A stretch of DNA of 64,000 bases, taken from Salinivibrio socompensis S35. GTDB taxonomy: Bacteria; Pseudomonadota; Gammaproteobacteria; Enterobacterales; Vibrionaceae. The notes beneath the pieces were generated by a model. That model was given only the letters and a program-made list of their open reading frames with translations, searched no databases and had not been told where the DNA came from. This document shows, one piece after another, positions 6,887 through 20,644 of this stretch (its first letter is position 1; every line of letters begins with the position of its first letter). Where the stretch lies: positions 1-64,000 of the forward strand of contig NZ_AQOD01000020.1 of assembly GCF_000513715.1 (NCBI RefSeq), in the 5' to 3' direction. The position numbers and the translations under genes were made by a program.

Positions 6887-6909
6887 AGTGTATCTCGTAA
6901 CGCTACACT
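6887..6909 (-). promoter_or_regulatory. Candidate HigA operator
   Basis: Inverted repeat AGTGTA-N11-TACACT (6887-6892, 6904-6909) just upstream of the higB start, where the autorepressing HigB-HigA complex would bind. Seen in sequence; function inferred. Confidence 0.5.
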
Positions 6910-7022
6910 TTACAAGTGAGAGCTATCATAACGGGTTTCTGCTTCTGTGGATGACACTGTATTCCGAAAACAGGAGGGTAATCATGAAGAATATTACCTG
7001 AGTTATCGTTAGCGCGTTGGTC

Positions 7023-7831
7023 TCAGATTACCGCCTGACGCACTTTGGCAGACACCCATTCTGACACCAGCACTGTTGCTAATATCACCACGAAGATCAT
7101 CGCGACCTGATTCCAGGCGAGTGTTGCCAATGAGGCGCTGAGCTGTATACCTAGTCCGCCGGCACCGACTAGACCGAGAATGGTGGATTCACGGATGTTG
7201 ATGTCCCAGCGAAACACGCTGATGCCCCAGAAGGCGGGTAATATCTGCGGTACAATGGCGCAGTCGATGATCTGGGCACTGCTGGCACCGGTGCCCGTAT
7301 AGCCTCTACCTGATTGATGTCAATTTCTTCAATGGCCTCATACAACAACTTAGCGATAAAACCGATGGAGCGCAGGCCAATGGCGATCACGCCCGCGAGC
7401 AGGCCAGGGCCGATTACGGCGACCAGTAGCAGCGCCCAGATCAACGAGTTGATGGATCGGGAGGCAACGATCAGCATCAGTGCTAGCGGCCTCACAAACC
7501 GTCGACTGGGAGTGGTATTATTGGCTGCCAGAAAAGCCACCGGTACCGCGAGGCTCACTCCGATCAATGTGCCGAGAGTGGCGATGTTGAGGGTGTCCCA
7601 CAGCGGTTTCCAGAGTTGGTCAATGTAACTCCAGGCCGGCGGAAACATACGCCCGCCGATATCTGCGGCTTGATCCGGTGCATCACTGACAAACGCCCAG
7701 ATGGTATTTTCGTTCATCAATTTCCAGCAAAACACCGTCAAAGCAATGAGTGAAAACCAGCCCAGCCAAAGCAGTAGCGTCTGCTGACGGGAGCGGAATG
7801 GCCAAATATGTGGAGTAGAGTGTGTTGTCAT
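7023..7831 (-). CDS. phnE: Phosphonate/phosphate-type ABC permease PhnE, second copy (frameshifted)
   Basis: A membrane component of a PhnCDE-type importer. It starts at ATG 7831, overlapping the stop of the first phnE (ATGA). Several hydrophobic helices are visible, with the coupling-loop EAIRA motif (EEIDINQVEAIRA) near 7300 and the C-terminal RWDINIRESTILGLVGAGGL. One base is missing near 7292 (RA|TGASSAQ), which splits the frame; restoring it gives 269 residues, typical of PhnE. Last gene of phnDCEE. Confidence 0.85.
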
Positions 7832-8636
7832 TGGAACCACCTACGGATATAGGACGATGAATATTCCACCATCAGCACAATCGCGATGACGATAATAAGA
7901 ATAGCTCCTGCCGAATCGTATTCGTATCGGTCAATAGCGGTATTTAGGGTGGCGCCGATGCCCCCTGCGCCAACAATGCCGATCACCGCTGACTCTCGAA
8001 AATTGATGTCCAGTCGGTACAGAGAAAGTCCTACTAGCCTCGGCATCACCTGGGGCTGTACCGCGTAATTGACCACTTGCCACCAGCTGGCACCAGTGGC
8101 GCGAATGGCTTCAATCTGACTGCCGTCGCAGGCTTCGATATCCTCGGCCAACAACTTGGAAATAAAGCCGATGCTGGCGAAAGCCAGGGTCAAAAAACCG
8201 GCAAAAGGACCAAAGCCGAACATGGCCACGAGCAAGATGGCGATAATAATTTCTTGAAAAGAACGAGACAGGGTAATAATACCCCGACAGACAAGATAGA
8301 CAGGCACAGGAGCTAGATTACGGGCGGCGCCTATGCCGATAGGAACCGACATCAGCACGCCGGCAACGGTCGACGTCACAGTCATGGTCAGGCTTTCAAT
8401 CAGCCCGGCCCGAATATCGTACCAACGGCTGGTGAAATCCGGCTGCAAGAAACCTTCGATAAATTTCCAGCCTTGAACTAGGCCCAGAGATACGCGCTGC
8501 CAGTCGATCTCAATGCTGAGCATGGCCAGCACAAGATAGATCAGGCTCCTGCGTAGATAGCCCGTCGCCAACCAGTGTGGGTGAACAGTACGGGGGGGCG
8601 CTTCCAAGTGGTTGGGTAAGGTGGCTGCGTTTGCAT
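7828..8636 (-). CDS. phnE: Phosphonate/phosphate-type ABC permease PhnE, first copy (frameshifted)
   Basis: Paralogue of the next permease; the two probably form a heterodimeric channel. The ATG at 8636 overlaps the phnC stop (TGATG). The N-terminus ([15 protein letters not shown]) and the body (RTVHPHWLATGYL onward) are in different frames that meet at a run of seven G (8592-8598); one more G restores 269 residues. The coupling motif is present (GSQIEAIRATGASWWQVV), as is RLDINFRESAVIGIVGAG near the end. The homopolymer position points to a sequencing error. Confidence 0.87.
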
Positions 8637-9457
8637 CAAACCTCCTCCATGAGATCCAACGCCGATGTGTGAGCGCTTTCGTCGGTTGCATCCTCGCCAC
8701 GCATGGCGGTCCAGTCCTCGTCGCCGTAGATACGGGTGAGCACTTCGTTGGTAAGGGCATCCGGCGAGCCGTCGAACACCACTTCGCCCGCTCGCAGACC
8801 GATAATCCTGTCAGTGAACTGCTGCGCTAGCATCACATCGTGAATATTGATAACGGCGGGTAGACCCCGCTCCCGACAGGCATCGCCGATCAGTCGCATG
8901 ATCTGGCGGGAGGTTTTAGGATCCAGCGAGGCGGTGGGTTCGTCTACTAGTAACAACTCTGGAGCCTGCTCGAGAGCCCGAGCAATGCCAACTCGCTGCC
9001 GTTGGCCGCCGGACAGTCCATCGGCTCGTTTGTTGTAATGATCTGACAGCCCCACCTGTTCTAATAAGGAAAATGCTTGCGTGACATCTTTTGCGGCGTA
9101 GCGGCGAAAAAACGATCGCCAAACTGAAACATAGCCCAAGCGCCCGGACAGCACGTTTTCCATTACCGTCAGTCGTTCGACCAAAGCGTATTCCTGGAAT
9201 ATCATGCCAATCCGTCGGCGGGCTCGGCGTAAGGCGCTGCCTTGCAGGTGAACAAGGTCTGTTTCGCCCAGTAAAATGGTCCCTCCAGAAGGCTCGACCA
9301 GTCGGTTAATACATCGGATTAGGGTGGATTTACCCGCGCCAGAGGGGCCGATCAAACCGAGGACCTGTCCAGCAGGCACCTCGAAACTAACTTCCCGTAG
9401 GGCCATATCGCCCGTGGTGTAGGTTTTTGATAATTTATCCAGTTTAAGTACGTTCAA
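8636..9457 (-). CDS. phnC: Phosphonate/phosphate-type ABC transporter ATPase PhnC
   Basis: 273 residues with all ABC ATPase motifs: Walker [10 protein letters not shown] (37-45), signature LSGGQRQRV (148-156), Walker B LLLVDEP (168-174). The sequence matches PhnC more than other importers ([20 protein letters not shown]). It energises uptake through the two PhnE subunits. Intact, lying between phnD (10 bases upstream) and phnE (overlapping). The acidic C-terminal tail is unremarkable. Confidence 0.93.
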   Translation of the reverse strand: MNVLKLDKLSKTYTTGDMALREVSFEVPAGQVLGLIGPSGAGKSTLIRCINRLVEPSGGTILLGETDLVHLQGSALRRARRRIGMIFQEYALVERLTVMENVLSGRLGYVSVWRSFFRRYAAKDVTQAFSLLEQVGLSDHYNKRADGLSGGQRQRVGIARALEQAPELLLVDEPTASLDPKTSRQIMRLIGDACRERGLPAVINIHDVMLAQQFTDRIIGLRAGEVVFDGSPDALTNEVLTRIYGDEDWTAMRGEDATDESAHTSALDLMEEV

Positions 9458-9467
9458 GAGTCACCTC

Positions 9468-10419
9468 TTACTCGCAGTTGTATTGAACGCCGTTGGCGGC
9501 ATCGATTTTACGGATCACTTCCCAGTGTTCTTTAAACGTAATCGGGATGAACTGTCCCTCGCCAGATTTGGAAAACTCCTCCTCCAGGGCTGTACCTTCC
9601 CAGTCAAAAGAGAAGAAGGCGTCTTTGATTTTTTGCTGCAACGCTGGTTTCAGGTTATGTGCTAGGCCGTAAGCTGTGGTGGGGAAAGTCTGGGACTTGT
9701 AAATGGATTTGATCTGATCCTCGCTAATCACATCGCGGTTCAGCATGCGGGCAAGGACTGAATTGGCAATGGCGGCGGCTGGATAATCTTGGTTGGCCAC
9801 GCCCAAAATGGAATTGTCATGCTTTCCGGAAAATACCGGCTTGAAATCTTCTCCGGGCACCATGCCATAATCGGCTTTCAATATCGCCGAGGGTGCCTTG
9901 AAACCGGAATTGGAGGTCTGGGAAGTAAAGGCCATCTCACCATCGCGGATGTCTTCCACTTGTTCAATGCCGGAGTCGGGGTGGGTGATGATTTCCATCT
10001 CGTAGCCAAAAGAACCGTCGGCAGCCGCCATCATAGTGAAAGAACGGAAGCCACCGCAGGCAACCGCAAGCGGATTGGATCCAGTATTAAATCCAGCAAT
10101 ATGTAGGCGGCCTGCCCGCATGGCCTCGATCTGGGCGGCGTTGGATTGTACCGGGAAAAACTGGACTTTTTTACCCGTCTCTTCTGATAGGTGCACCAGG
10201 AATTCGGACCAGACCTCACGGTAAACCCCTGGATCTTCAACCGGCGTATAAGGCAAAAATCAGGGTTGAAGGGTCTATTTGCTTTGCCTTATCGGACGGG
10301 ATGTCGGCGATCAGGTCGCCGTCTTTATCCTGATAACGTGCGTCAAGGGTGAACGCCTGAGCTGCCAGAGGGGCAAGCAGGGCGATACCTGCCATAAAGA
10401 GAAGCTTTTTCATTGTCAT
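9468..10419 (-). CDS. phnD: Periplasmic phosphonate/phosphite/phosphate-binding protein PhnD (frameshifted)
   Basis: Substrate-binding protein of the importer. The start at 10419 has a GGAG site; a signal peptide follows (MTMKKLLFMAGIALLAPL, cleavage after AAQA). The mature part has YTPVEDPGVYREVW, FFPVQSNAAQIEAMRAGRLH and SGFKAPSAIL, the pattern of PhnD-like proteins. One extra base near 10250 splits signal peptide and body; removing it gives 316 residues. First gene of phnDCEE, under a PhoB-box-like promoter. The ligand could be a phosphonate, phosphite or another phosphate ester. Confidence 0.87.
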
Positions 10420-10469
10420 TGGACTCCATTCGATTAAGGGGACTTACTAATTCGAGCGTAAGTTGAGCC

Positions 10470-10488
10470 GGTGACAACTTAATGACAG
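10470..10488 (-). promoter_or_regulatory. PhoB box upstream of phnDCEE
   Basis: On the minus strand CTGTCATTAAGTTGTCACC (10488 to 10470): two 7-base half-sites CTGTCAT and TTGTCAC spaced by TAAG, an 11-base period, very close to the Pho box consensus. It lies about 50 bases upstream of phnD, so the importer is probably induced by phosphate starvation. Confidence 0.75.
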
Positions 10489-10740
10489 CGCTCCACTGAT
10501 CCGGTCTTCCTTCAGATCTTCTACACGTAAAGATATCTCATAAAGCATGGGTTTGAACCTGTATTACTAATGAACGCTTTCACTATCTTCCACCCATCAT
10601 GTTTTTGTTTCTAAATGTTTCAGTGCCCTCTGTAAGCTTCCGTTTTTTGTGCTGCTTTTCTCATTAAAAAATGATTTAACATTTGGTTAACTGGCTTTAT
10701 TGTGGCTTACTATGCTGATTTTTGCTTTACTGACGATCAT

Positions 10741-10758
10741 TTGTCATTTTATTGTCAC
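10741..10758 (+). promoter_or_regulatory. PhoB-box-like site upstream of the AbgT transporter
   Basis: TTGTCAT-TTTA-TTGTCAC repeats the half-site with the same 11-base period, on the plus strand 58 bases before the GTG of the AbgT gene. The rest of the 10420-10815 intergenic region is AT-rich and shows no further gene or RNA that I can recognise. Confidence 0.55.
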
Positions 10759-10815
10759 TGAAACCTGCTGGATCAGGTAAGCCAAAACACAACATCGAAA
10801 ATAACGGAGTTCTCT

Positions 10816-12378
10816 GTGAGCCAACACATTCGCCAATCAACCGATGCTGACCGACCGCGCGGCATGGATCGGTTTTTAAATATGATAGAGCGCGCGGGTA
10901 ATCGGATCCCAGATCCTGCCTTATTGTTTTTCTGGGGGCTGATCACCGTTTGGGTGCTTTCCGCTCTCCTGTCGCAGATAGAATTTAACTCTGTTCACCC
11001 GCTGACCGGTGATACCGTCCAAGTCAAAAACCTTCTTACTGGCACTGCGCTCGCCCACTTTTTAACCAGCATGGTTGACACTTTTACAGGATTTGCGCCG
11101 CTTGGGATTGTACTGGTTGCGATGTTAGGTGTGGGGGTGGCCGATCAGTCTGGCTTTATCACCACCGGCCTTAAGAAAATGCTGAGTGTGACACCTAAGC
11201 AAGCGCTTACGCCGATGCTGATTTTGGTGGCGATCGTTTCCCACACCGCGGCAGATGCCGGCTATGTGCTGGTGATCCCACTGGGCGGAATTATCTTCCA
11301 CGCCGCAGGCCGTCATCCACTGGCGGGTATTGCGGCGGCGTTTGCCGGGGTCTCGGGTGGTTTTTCTGCCAACTTTATTCCCTCTGGCATTGATCCATTA
11401 TTGGCAGGCTTTACCGAGTCGGCCGCACACGTGTTGGATGACGGCTATCAAGTCAACCCTCTGGCTAACATCTACTTTACCGGATTGTCGTCGATCTTGA
11501 TCGTGGCACTCGGCTGGTTTGTCACCGAGAAAATTGTCGAGCCGCGCCTTAATCGCATGTCTATCGATGAAGATGCTGAAGAGGCTCCGGATCTGGGCTC
11601 ATTTACGACGATTGAAGGCAAAGCTTTTAATCGTGCTGGGCTGGCGATGCTGGCAGGGATTGCAGCCTTGGTCGCGGCATCTTGGCCAGAAACGTCCCCG
11701 CTTCGCTCACCGGCAGGAGAGCTCACTGCCTTTGATGCACCGATCATGCAATCGATCGTGCCGCTCATTTTTGTGCTCTTTATTATTCCAGGGATTGTTT
11801 ATGGCAAAACTGCGGGCACCTTTAAAACCAGCCAAGACGTGATTAAATCGATGTCTGACACCATGGCAACCATGGGAGCTTACATGGTGATGGCGTTTTT
11901 CTGTGCCCAGTTCTTGGCGGCATTCACCCAATCAAACATTGGTACGCTGCTGGCGCTTAATGGCGCGGAGCTATTACAGTCCATGAACCTGCCGGGTGAG
12001 ATGACCATTGTGGGGATGATTTTGCTGACCGCGATGGTGAACTTGTTAATCGGTTCGGCGTCGGCCAAATGGGGCTTGATTGGTCCGATTTTGGTGCCGA
12101 TGTTGATGGTGGTCGGGATATCGCCTGAGTTATCGCAAGCGGCGTATCGTGTGGGTGACTCGGTGTCGAATATCATTTCGCCATTAATGGTCTTCTTCCC
12201 TCTGGTCGTGGTCTACTGTCAGCGTTATGTGAAAGCCACTGGCATTGGCACCGTGGCTTCTATGATGATCCCCTACTCATTGACCATGCTGGTGGGCTGG
12301 ACCCTATTTTTATTGGCGTACTGGGCATTCGGGTTGCCATTGGGTATTCAATCAAGCTACCAATATCTGGTGCAATAA
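10816..12378 (+). CDS. AbgT-family transporter
   Basis: 520 residues, highly hydrophobic. The AbgT family (p-aminobenzoyl-glutamate uptake in E. coli; drug or sulfonamide export in some relatives) is recognised from ERAGNRIPDPALLFFWG near the N-terminus, SHTAADAGYVLVIPLGG, SGGFSANFIPSGIDPLL and the C-terminal SASAKWGLIGPILVPML. About a dozen membrane segments plus re-entrant hairpins are expected. It starts with GTG at 10816 after an ACGGAG site. A PhoB-box-like site upstream is unusual for this family. The gene is intact and is followed by a strong terminator. The substrate cannot be told from sequence. Confidence 0.9.
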   Translation: MSQHIRQSTDADRPRGMDRFLNMIERAGNRIPDPALLFFWGLITVWVLSALLSQIEFNSVHPLTGDTVQVKNLLTGTALAHFLTSMVDTFTGFAPLGIVLVAMLGVGVADQSGFITTGLKKMLSVTPKQALTPMLILVAIVSHTAADAGYVLVIPLGGIIFHAAGRHPLAGIAAAFAGVSGGFSANFIPSGIDPLLAGFTESAAHVLDDGYQVNPLANIYFTGLSSILIVALGWFVTEKIVEPRLNRMSIDEDAEEAPDLGSFTTIEGKAFNRAGLAMLAGIAALVAASWPETSPLRSPAGELTAFDAPIMQSIVPLIFVLFIIPGIVYGKTAGTFKTSQDVIKSMSDTMATMGAYMVMAFFCAQFLAAFTQSNIGTLLALNGAELLQSMNLPGEMTIVGMILLTAMVNLLIGSASAKWGLIGPILVPMLMVVGISPELSQAAYRVGDSVSNIISPLMVFFPLVVVYCQRYVKATGIGTVASMMIPYSLTMLVGWTLFLLAYWAFGLPLGIQSSYQYLVQ

Positions 12379-12421
12379 TTACCACATAGGGTGTTCATCG
12401 TCTATCGCGATGTATGTAGAT

Positions 12422-12450
12422 ATAAGCCGGCCTTCGAGCCGGCTTATTTG
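12422..12450 (+). terminator. Terminator after the AbgT gene
   Basis: A 10-bp perfect stem ATAAGCCGGC / GCCGGCTTAT (12422-12431, 12438-12447) with a CTTCGA loop. Confidence 0.8.
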
Positions 12451-12497
12451 TGTCGTATACTAACCATTAATGGCATAGCCAATGAATTGAGGTTGGA

Positions 12498-13039
12498 ATG
12501 AACGAACCACAAACGTCGGATACGGTTCACGACGTTTATATGCGCCAGGCGATCACGCTGGCCGAGAATGCAGAGCAAGAAGGTGAAGTGCCCGTGGGGG
12601 CAGTCGTGGTCTATCAAGGCGATGTGGTGGGTATGGGATGGAACCGCACCATTACTCAACATGATGCCTCAGCACATGCCGAGATTATAGCCTTACGCCA
12701 GGCAGGGAAAGTGCTGGGTAATTATCGGTTATTGGATGCGGATTTGTATGTGACCCTTGAGCCCTGTCCGATGTGTGCAGCGGCTATGGTGCATGGCCGT
12801 GTCAGAAAAGTCTATTTTGGCGCACCGGATCCCAAAACCGGTGCGGCAGGCTCGGTGATGAACTTACTCAGTTATGAAGGCGTCAATCATCACGTTGCGT
12901 GTCAGGGAGGGGTACTAGAAGCGGCATGTCGCGATCAGTTGCAAGCCTTTTTCCGTCGGCGTCGTGCTGAAAAAAGGCCGCTAAAAAAGCAGCCCGTGGG
13001 GAAACTATCGCATCATCTGATACAGGCCGTGCGTCCTAA
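12498..13039 (+). CDS. tadA: tRNA adenosine(34) deaminase TadA (frameshifted at the end)
   Basis: Converts A34 to inosine in tRNA-Arg(ACG). The zinc/catalytic motifs are complete: HAE (60-62, Glu62 the proton shuttle) and PCPMC (89-93). The raw frame runs on to 13313 antisense to mltF, but this is an artefact: adding one A to the A run at 12970-12975 restores the family ending RAEKKAAKKAARGET and a stop at 13037-13039, giving 180 residues and a clean convergent arrangement with mltF. The deaminase domain itself is intact. Confidence 0.92.
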
Positions 13040-14808
13040 AACACATCATCAAACGCGGCAAACTCACGAATCGCAAACGCGCGTTGGCGCCACAACACTT
13101 TCTTATGCATATTCTGGCGCATCCGCTTGCGCCGGTTCGCAGATGTCATGTTATTTCTGCGAAAGCTTTGTTTTACCAGCCGTTTTCTTGGAACCATGTT
13201 ATCCTCATTGCGGTTGTTTTTCTGCCTGCGGTACTGCGTTTTCCACCGACCCTCTGACACAGGGTCCGGCACTAGTTCAGATGTTTGCTCAGGCGATGCT
13301 TCAGGCGCGATGATGGTTTGTAGCCCCCCCAGCGCTTCGATTTGTTGGCTATCTAGTGACTCTATATGCGCTTTCTCATAGCCTAGAATACTTTGGTAAT
13401 AACGACGAATGTTCTCGACATAACTCAGGGCTTCATAGCCTCTGGCATAACCATAACGGCTTTGCGTGTAATACTGACGTTTGGCCAGTAGTGGTAGACG
13501 CTGTTTTACGTCACTCCAGGAGTCGGGATCGGCACCTTGTGCTTCAGTCAGTCGCCGCGCATCCATCATATGACCAAAGCCAATGTTGTAAGAGGCGAGG
13601 GCAAACCAGATACGTTCGTGTTGATTGACGCTGTCAGGCACACGGTCGAGTACGCGCTGTAGGTAGCGTGAGCCTCCCTCTATGCTTTGCTCGGGATCCA
13701 GGCGGTTGCGCACGCCGACGGATTTAGCAGTTGGCAGAGTGAGCATCATCATCCCGCGTACCCCTGTGGGAGAAATGGCACGTGGATTCCAATGTGACTC
13801 CTGATACGACAAGGCGGCAAGCAGGCGCCAGTCAAAGTCGTTCGCATGCTTTTTGAAAAGAGGCTCCCACTGCGGCAATTTACTTTCTATGGCCCGTAAA
13901 AACGCGCGAGTATCGACGTAATCGAATTGATCCACGTGACCAAAATACTTTTCTTCCAAAATCGCCAATTCACCGGTTTGGTTCAGCTCGCCGAAAAAGT
14001 TGACCATAAGCGCATAGGCGCTACTGTCGCCCTGTTTTTTCATAAACCAAGCCACAGGTTCATCTTCACTGAGGGCCATGGCGACGGCAATATCAGGTTG
14101 GGTACGTTGCGTCAGGGCTATATCGACCGAGTCGGCAATAGTAACGTCGATCTGGCCATCTGCAACCTGTTTGAGCAGCTCGTCGTCGTCGGCATCTTGC
14201 ACGACTTTCCAGCTTAAATCGGGATGATCTTTTTTCAGTTTTTGTAAGGTGAGATCGTGGCTTGAGTCTTCAACCACCGCCATGACAGCGTCTTCGCGGT
14301 TAAAATCGCCGACATCACGAGGGCGCCAATGACCTTTTTTATACACCACTTGTTGGCTGACAAAGTAGTAGGCGGGGCCAGGGCGAAATTGTGACAAGCG
14401 TTGGTCGGTAATGGTAAGGCCAGCAGCAATCAGATCGACGTCGCCGCGCTCAAGGGCTGGAAAGAGGCCGGATAGGGTGTAGGTGGGCACCATTTCCAGT
14501 TTGACGCCAAGCTTGTCAGCAAAACGGGATGCAAGCTCGTAATCAAGCCCTGTCGGACCATCGGGGCCGATATAATAGGAGAGCTCGTTGTTGAGCGTTC
14601 CGACTCTCAGCACGCCCCGGTCGCGGATTTTTTCCAGCACGGTACGATCGTCGAAGTGCCAATCACAACCGGTTAATACCAGACTAACCACCAGCACGAC
14701 AAGGCTAGTCATCCATGATTTCAAAGAAAAGTCACGCTGTGTCAAAGGCTGTCGCTCACTGTTGCTGGCCAGCGTTATTGTGCTAGCGATGATCGATAGA
14801 CACGACAT
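13036..14808 (-). CDS. mltF: Membrane-bound lytic murein transglycosylase F
   Basis: A peptidoglycan-cleaving lipoprotein of the outer membrane. Layout: signal segment with lipobox LTGC, an extracellular-solute-binding-like domain (GVLRVGTLNNELSYYIG onward, about 250 residues), then the SLT lytic domain with the catalytic Glu in LAALSYQESHWNPRA, followed by GVRGMMMLTLPTAK and ASYNIGFGHM. A long basic C-terminal tail ends FAAFDDVF. The start is uncertain: ATG 14808 is a compromise, ATG 14712 lies directly before the signal core, and an upstream ATG at 14856 overlaps the PurR box of the divergent purL. Confidence 0.88.
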   Translation of the reverse strand: MSCLSIIASTITLASNSERQPLTQRDFSLKSWMTSLVVLVVSLVLTGCDWHFDDRTVLEKIRDRGVLRVGTLNNELSYYIGPDGPTGLDYELASRFADKLGVKLEMVPTYTLSGLFPALERGDVDLIAAGLTITDQRLSQFRPGPAYYFVSQQVVYKKGHWRPRDVGDFNREDAVMAVVEDSSHDLTLQKLKKDHPDLSWKVVQDADDDELLKQVADGQIDVTIADSVDIALTQRTQPDIAVAMALSEDEPVAWFMKKQGDSSAYALMVNFFGELNQTGELAILEEKYFGHVDQFDYVDTRAFLRAIESKLPQWEPLFKKHANDFDWRLLAALSYQESHWNPRAISPTGVRGMMMLTLPTAKSVGVRNRLDPEQSIEGGSRYLQRVLDRVPDSVNQHERIWFALASYNIGFGHMMDARRLTEAQGADPDSWSDVKQRLPLLAKRQYYTQSRYGYARGYEALSYVENIRRYYQSILGYEKAHIESLDSQQIEALGGLQTIIAPEASPEQTSELVPDPVSEGRWKTQYRRQKNNRNEDNMVPRKRLVKQSFRRNNMTSANRRKRMRQNMHKKVLWRQRAFAIREFAAFDDVF

Positions 14809-14850
14809 TCTACGTGAATAGGATGGATACGGATAGAGGGAAAAATTTTT

Positions 14851-14866
14851 GCGCAAACGGTTGCGT
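14851..14866. promoter_or_regulatory. PurR operator for purL
   Basis: GCGCAAACGGTTGCGT matches the PurR consensus ACGCAAACGTTTGCGT at 14 of 16 positions and is near palindromic. A TATAAT (14896-14901) lies 30 bases downstream, preceded by a TTGTCG at 14875. PurR with hypoxanthine or guanine should repress purL from here. Confidence 0.8.
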
Positions 14867-15051
14867 CAGGTGTGTTGTCGCTAACGCTTTTGCCCTATAA
14901 TGGTCGCCGTTTGCTTAAAAGGCCAGTGAAAACGCGTTTTTGCGTTTTCATAGCACTGCGGTTAAGAGCGTGGTGATACCCAAGTTATCGTGCCAGGATG
15001 CGTCAATTTGGGTATACCCTTTCATTTACCGCTAACGAGAGACGTACGCAC

Positions 15052-19428
<4,377 letters not shown>

Positions 19429-19460
19429 TCCTCGCTTTTAGCGAATACGACCCGCAGCAA

Positions 19461-19492
19461 AAAGCCAAGCATTGATTATGCTTGGCTTTGGT
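19461..19492. terminator. Bidirectional terminator between glnB and the YitT gene
   Basis: A 12-bp stem AAAGCCAAGCAT / ATGCTTGGCTTT (19461-19472, 19478-19489), with A's on the left and T's on the right so that it can serve both convergent genes. Confidence 0.8.
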
Positions 19493-19515
19493 GTACTAAT
19501 GGGCTTTTCTGGCAA

Positions 19516-20133
19516 TTATGCGCCGGGATTAGCGGGGTGTGCTTGATAGCGCCCTGGCTTGTGGTTCATTGCTAACACTAAGTTGAGCACAATCGCGCCG
19601 ACCACAGACCACATCAGCAGGTTCAGATCGATGAGGAAGAAAGATAACGCAAGAATGGTGCAGTCGATGCCCATTTGCAGTTTTCCTGCCGAGATCCCGA
19701 ACTTGTCCTGACAATAGAGCACCAGGACATTAAAACCGCCCAAACTGGCATTGTGGCGGAAAATCATCAACATCCCGACCCCCATCAGTAACCCACCAAT
19801 CACCGCACAGTAGGCGGGAGCAAGCCAAGTGATTTCGAAAAAATACGCGATATGATCGGCCATCACCGATACCGCCCCACCGGCAAGTACGCTACGTAAT
19901 GCAAAGCGTGGACTCATTCTAAACCATGCCATTAAGTAAAACGGACAATTGCAAAGAAAGTACAAAGTACCGAACGAAAGGTCAGTAAATTGGCTAATTA
20001 ATAAAGCAAGGCCTGTAGTGCCGCCGGTTAATAACCCGGCTTGTTGTAAAAAAAAGACCCCTTGGGCGACTAAAAATGCCCCAGAAGCGATCGCGATAAC
20101 GTCTTCTTTCAAGCTGTGCTGGTATCGACTCAC
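19516..20133 (-). CDS. YitT/DUF161-like inner-membrane protein
   Basis: About 205 residues with five or six hydrophobic segments and the family-type motifs GLLTGGTTGLALLIS and FRHNASLGGFNVLVLY. I chose the GTG at 20133 (VSRYQHSLKED) because GGGAG lies upstream and the N-terminus then matches the family; a longer frame goes to 20178. Proteins of this family are uncharacterised membrane proteins or possible transporters. Single gene, convergent with glnB. Confidence 0.75.
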   Translation of the reverse strand: MSRYQHSLKEDVIAIASGAFLVAQGVFFLQQAGLLTGGTTGLALLISQFTDLSFGTLYFLCNCPFYLMAWFRMSPRFALRSVLAGGAVSVMADHIAYFFEITWLAPAYCAVIGGLLMGVGMLMIFRHNASLGGFNVLVLYCQDKFGISAGKLQMGIDCTILALSFFLIDLNLLMWSVVGAIVLNLVLAMNHKPGRYQAHPANPGA

Positions 20134-20448
20134 ACGGCTTCTCCCTACAAAAAGTGTTAGCAACAAAAATCCCGCCAAAACCTAAATAGGTCGGCGGTTA
20201 AAAAGTAAATCGGCATTGCGGGCGCGGATTCTATCGCCAATGAGGGTTGGGAAAAAGTCGATAACGTAAATAATCTGCACCTACATTGTCATTATTATGA
20301 TACTGCAGTGTAAAATATTTACAGCTGACGCCCGTCTTATTGCGTCGTTCAACAACGAAATATAACCTGCTTTGCAAATAAAAGTCATGCCATAGGCTAC
20401 CTGATTGAAGGGATTTTTTGTAGAATAGCAAACGCAGTCATGGCGGTA

Positions 20449-20464
20449 ACGAAAACGTTTGCGT
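20449..20464. promoter_or_regulatory. PurR operator for glyA
   Basis: ACGAAAACGTTTGCGT differs from the PurR consensus at one base. A second partial match GTTAAACGTTTGCTGT follows at about 20471-20486. PurR control of glyA is known in E. coli. The rest of the 20134-20644 gap, about 500 bases, shows no gene or RNA structure that I can identify; glyA's ribosome site (CAGGAGAG) lies at its end. Confidence 0.75.
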
Positions 20465-20644
20465 GGGCAGGTTAAACGTTTGCTGTTTCCTTGGCTTAAT
20501 CGCTTTGTTTGGGAAGGCTAAAGCGACTAAGCCAAGGCGTGATCCAAGACATCACACCGAGACTATGTGTTGCTAGGCGGCCTATCCGGCCCTAGCTTTC
20601 GCTTTATGGGTGATTGCCCGCCAATGTTAAGTCAGGAGAGACCA

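Noticed and set aside
6984-7001. A strong ribosome site (AGGAGGG) followed by ATG and five codons, then TGA, before the phn operon end
   Set aside because: It could be the signal-peptide start of a lost gene, but only a few residues (MKNIT, then VIVSALV after the stop) can be read and the sequence runs into phnE. Too little to call.
12498-13313. A 271-residue tadA reading frame with a Cys-rich C-terminal extension
   Set aside because: The extension is antisense to mltF. One added A in the run at 12970 restores a normal 180-residue TadA with a family-like ending, so the extension is an artefact.
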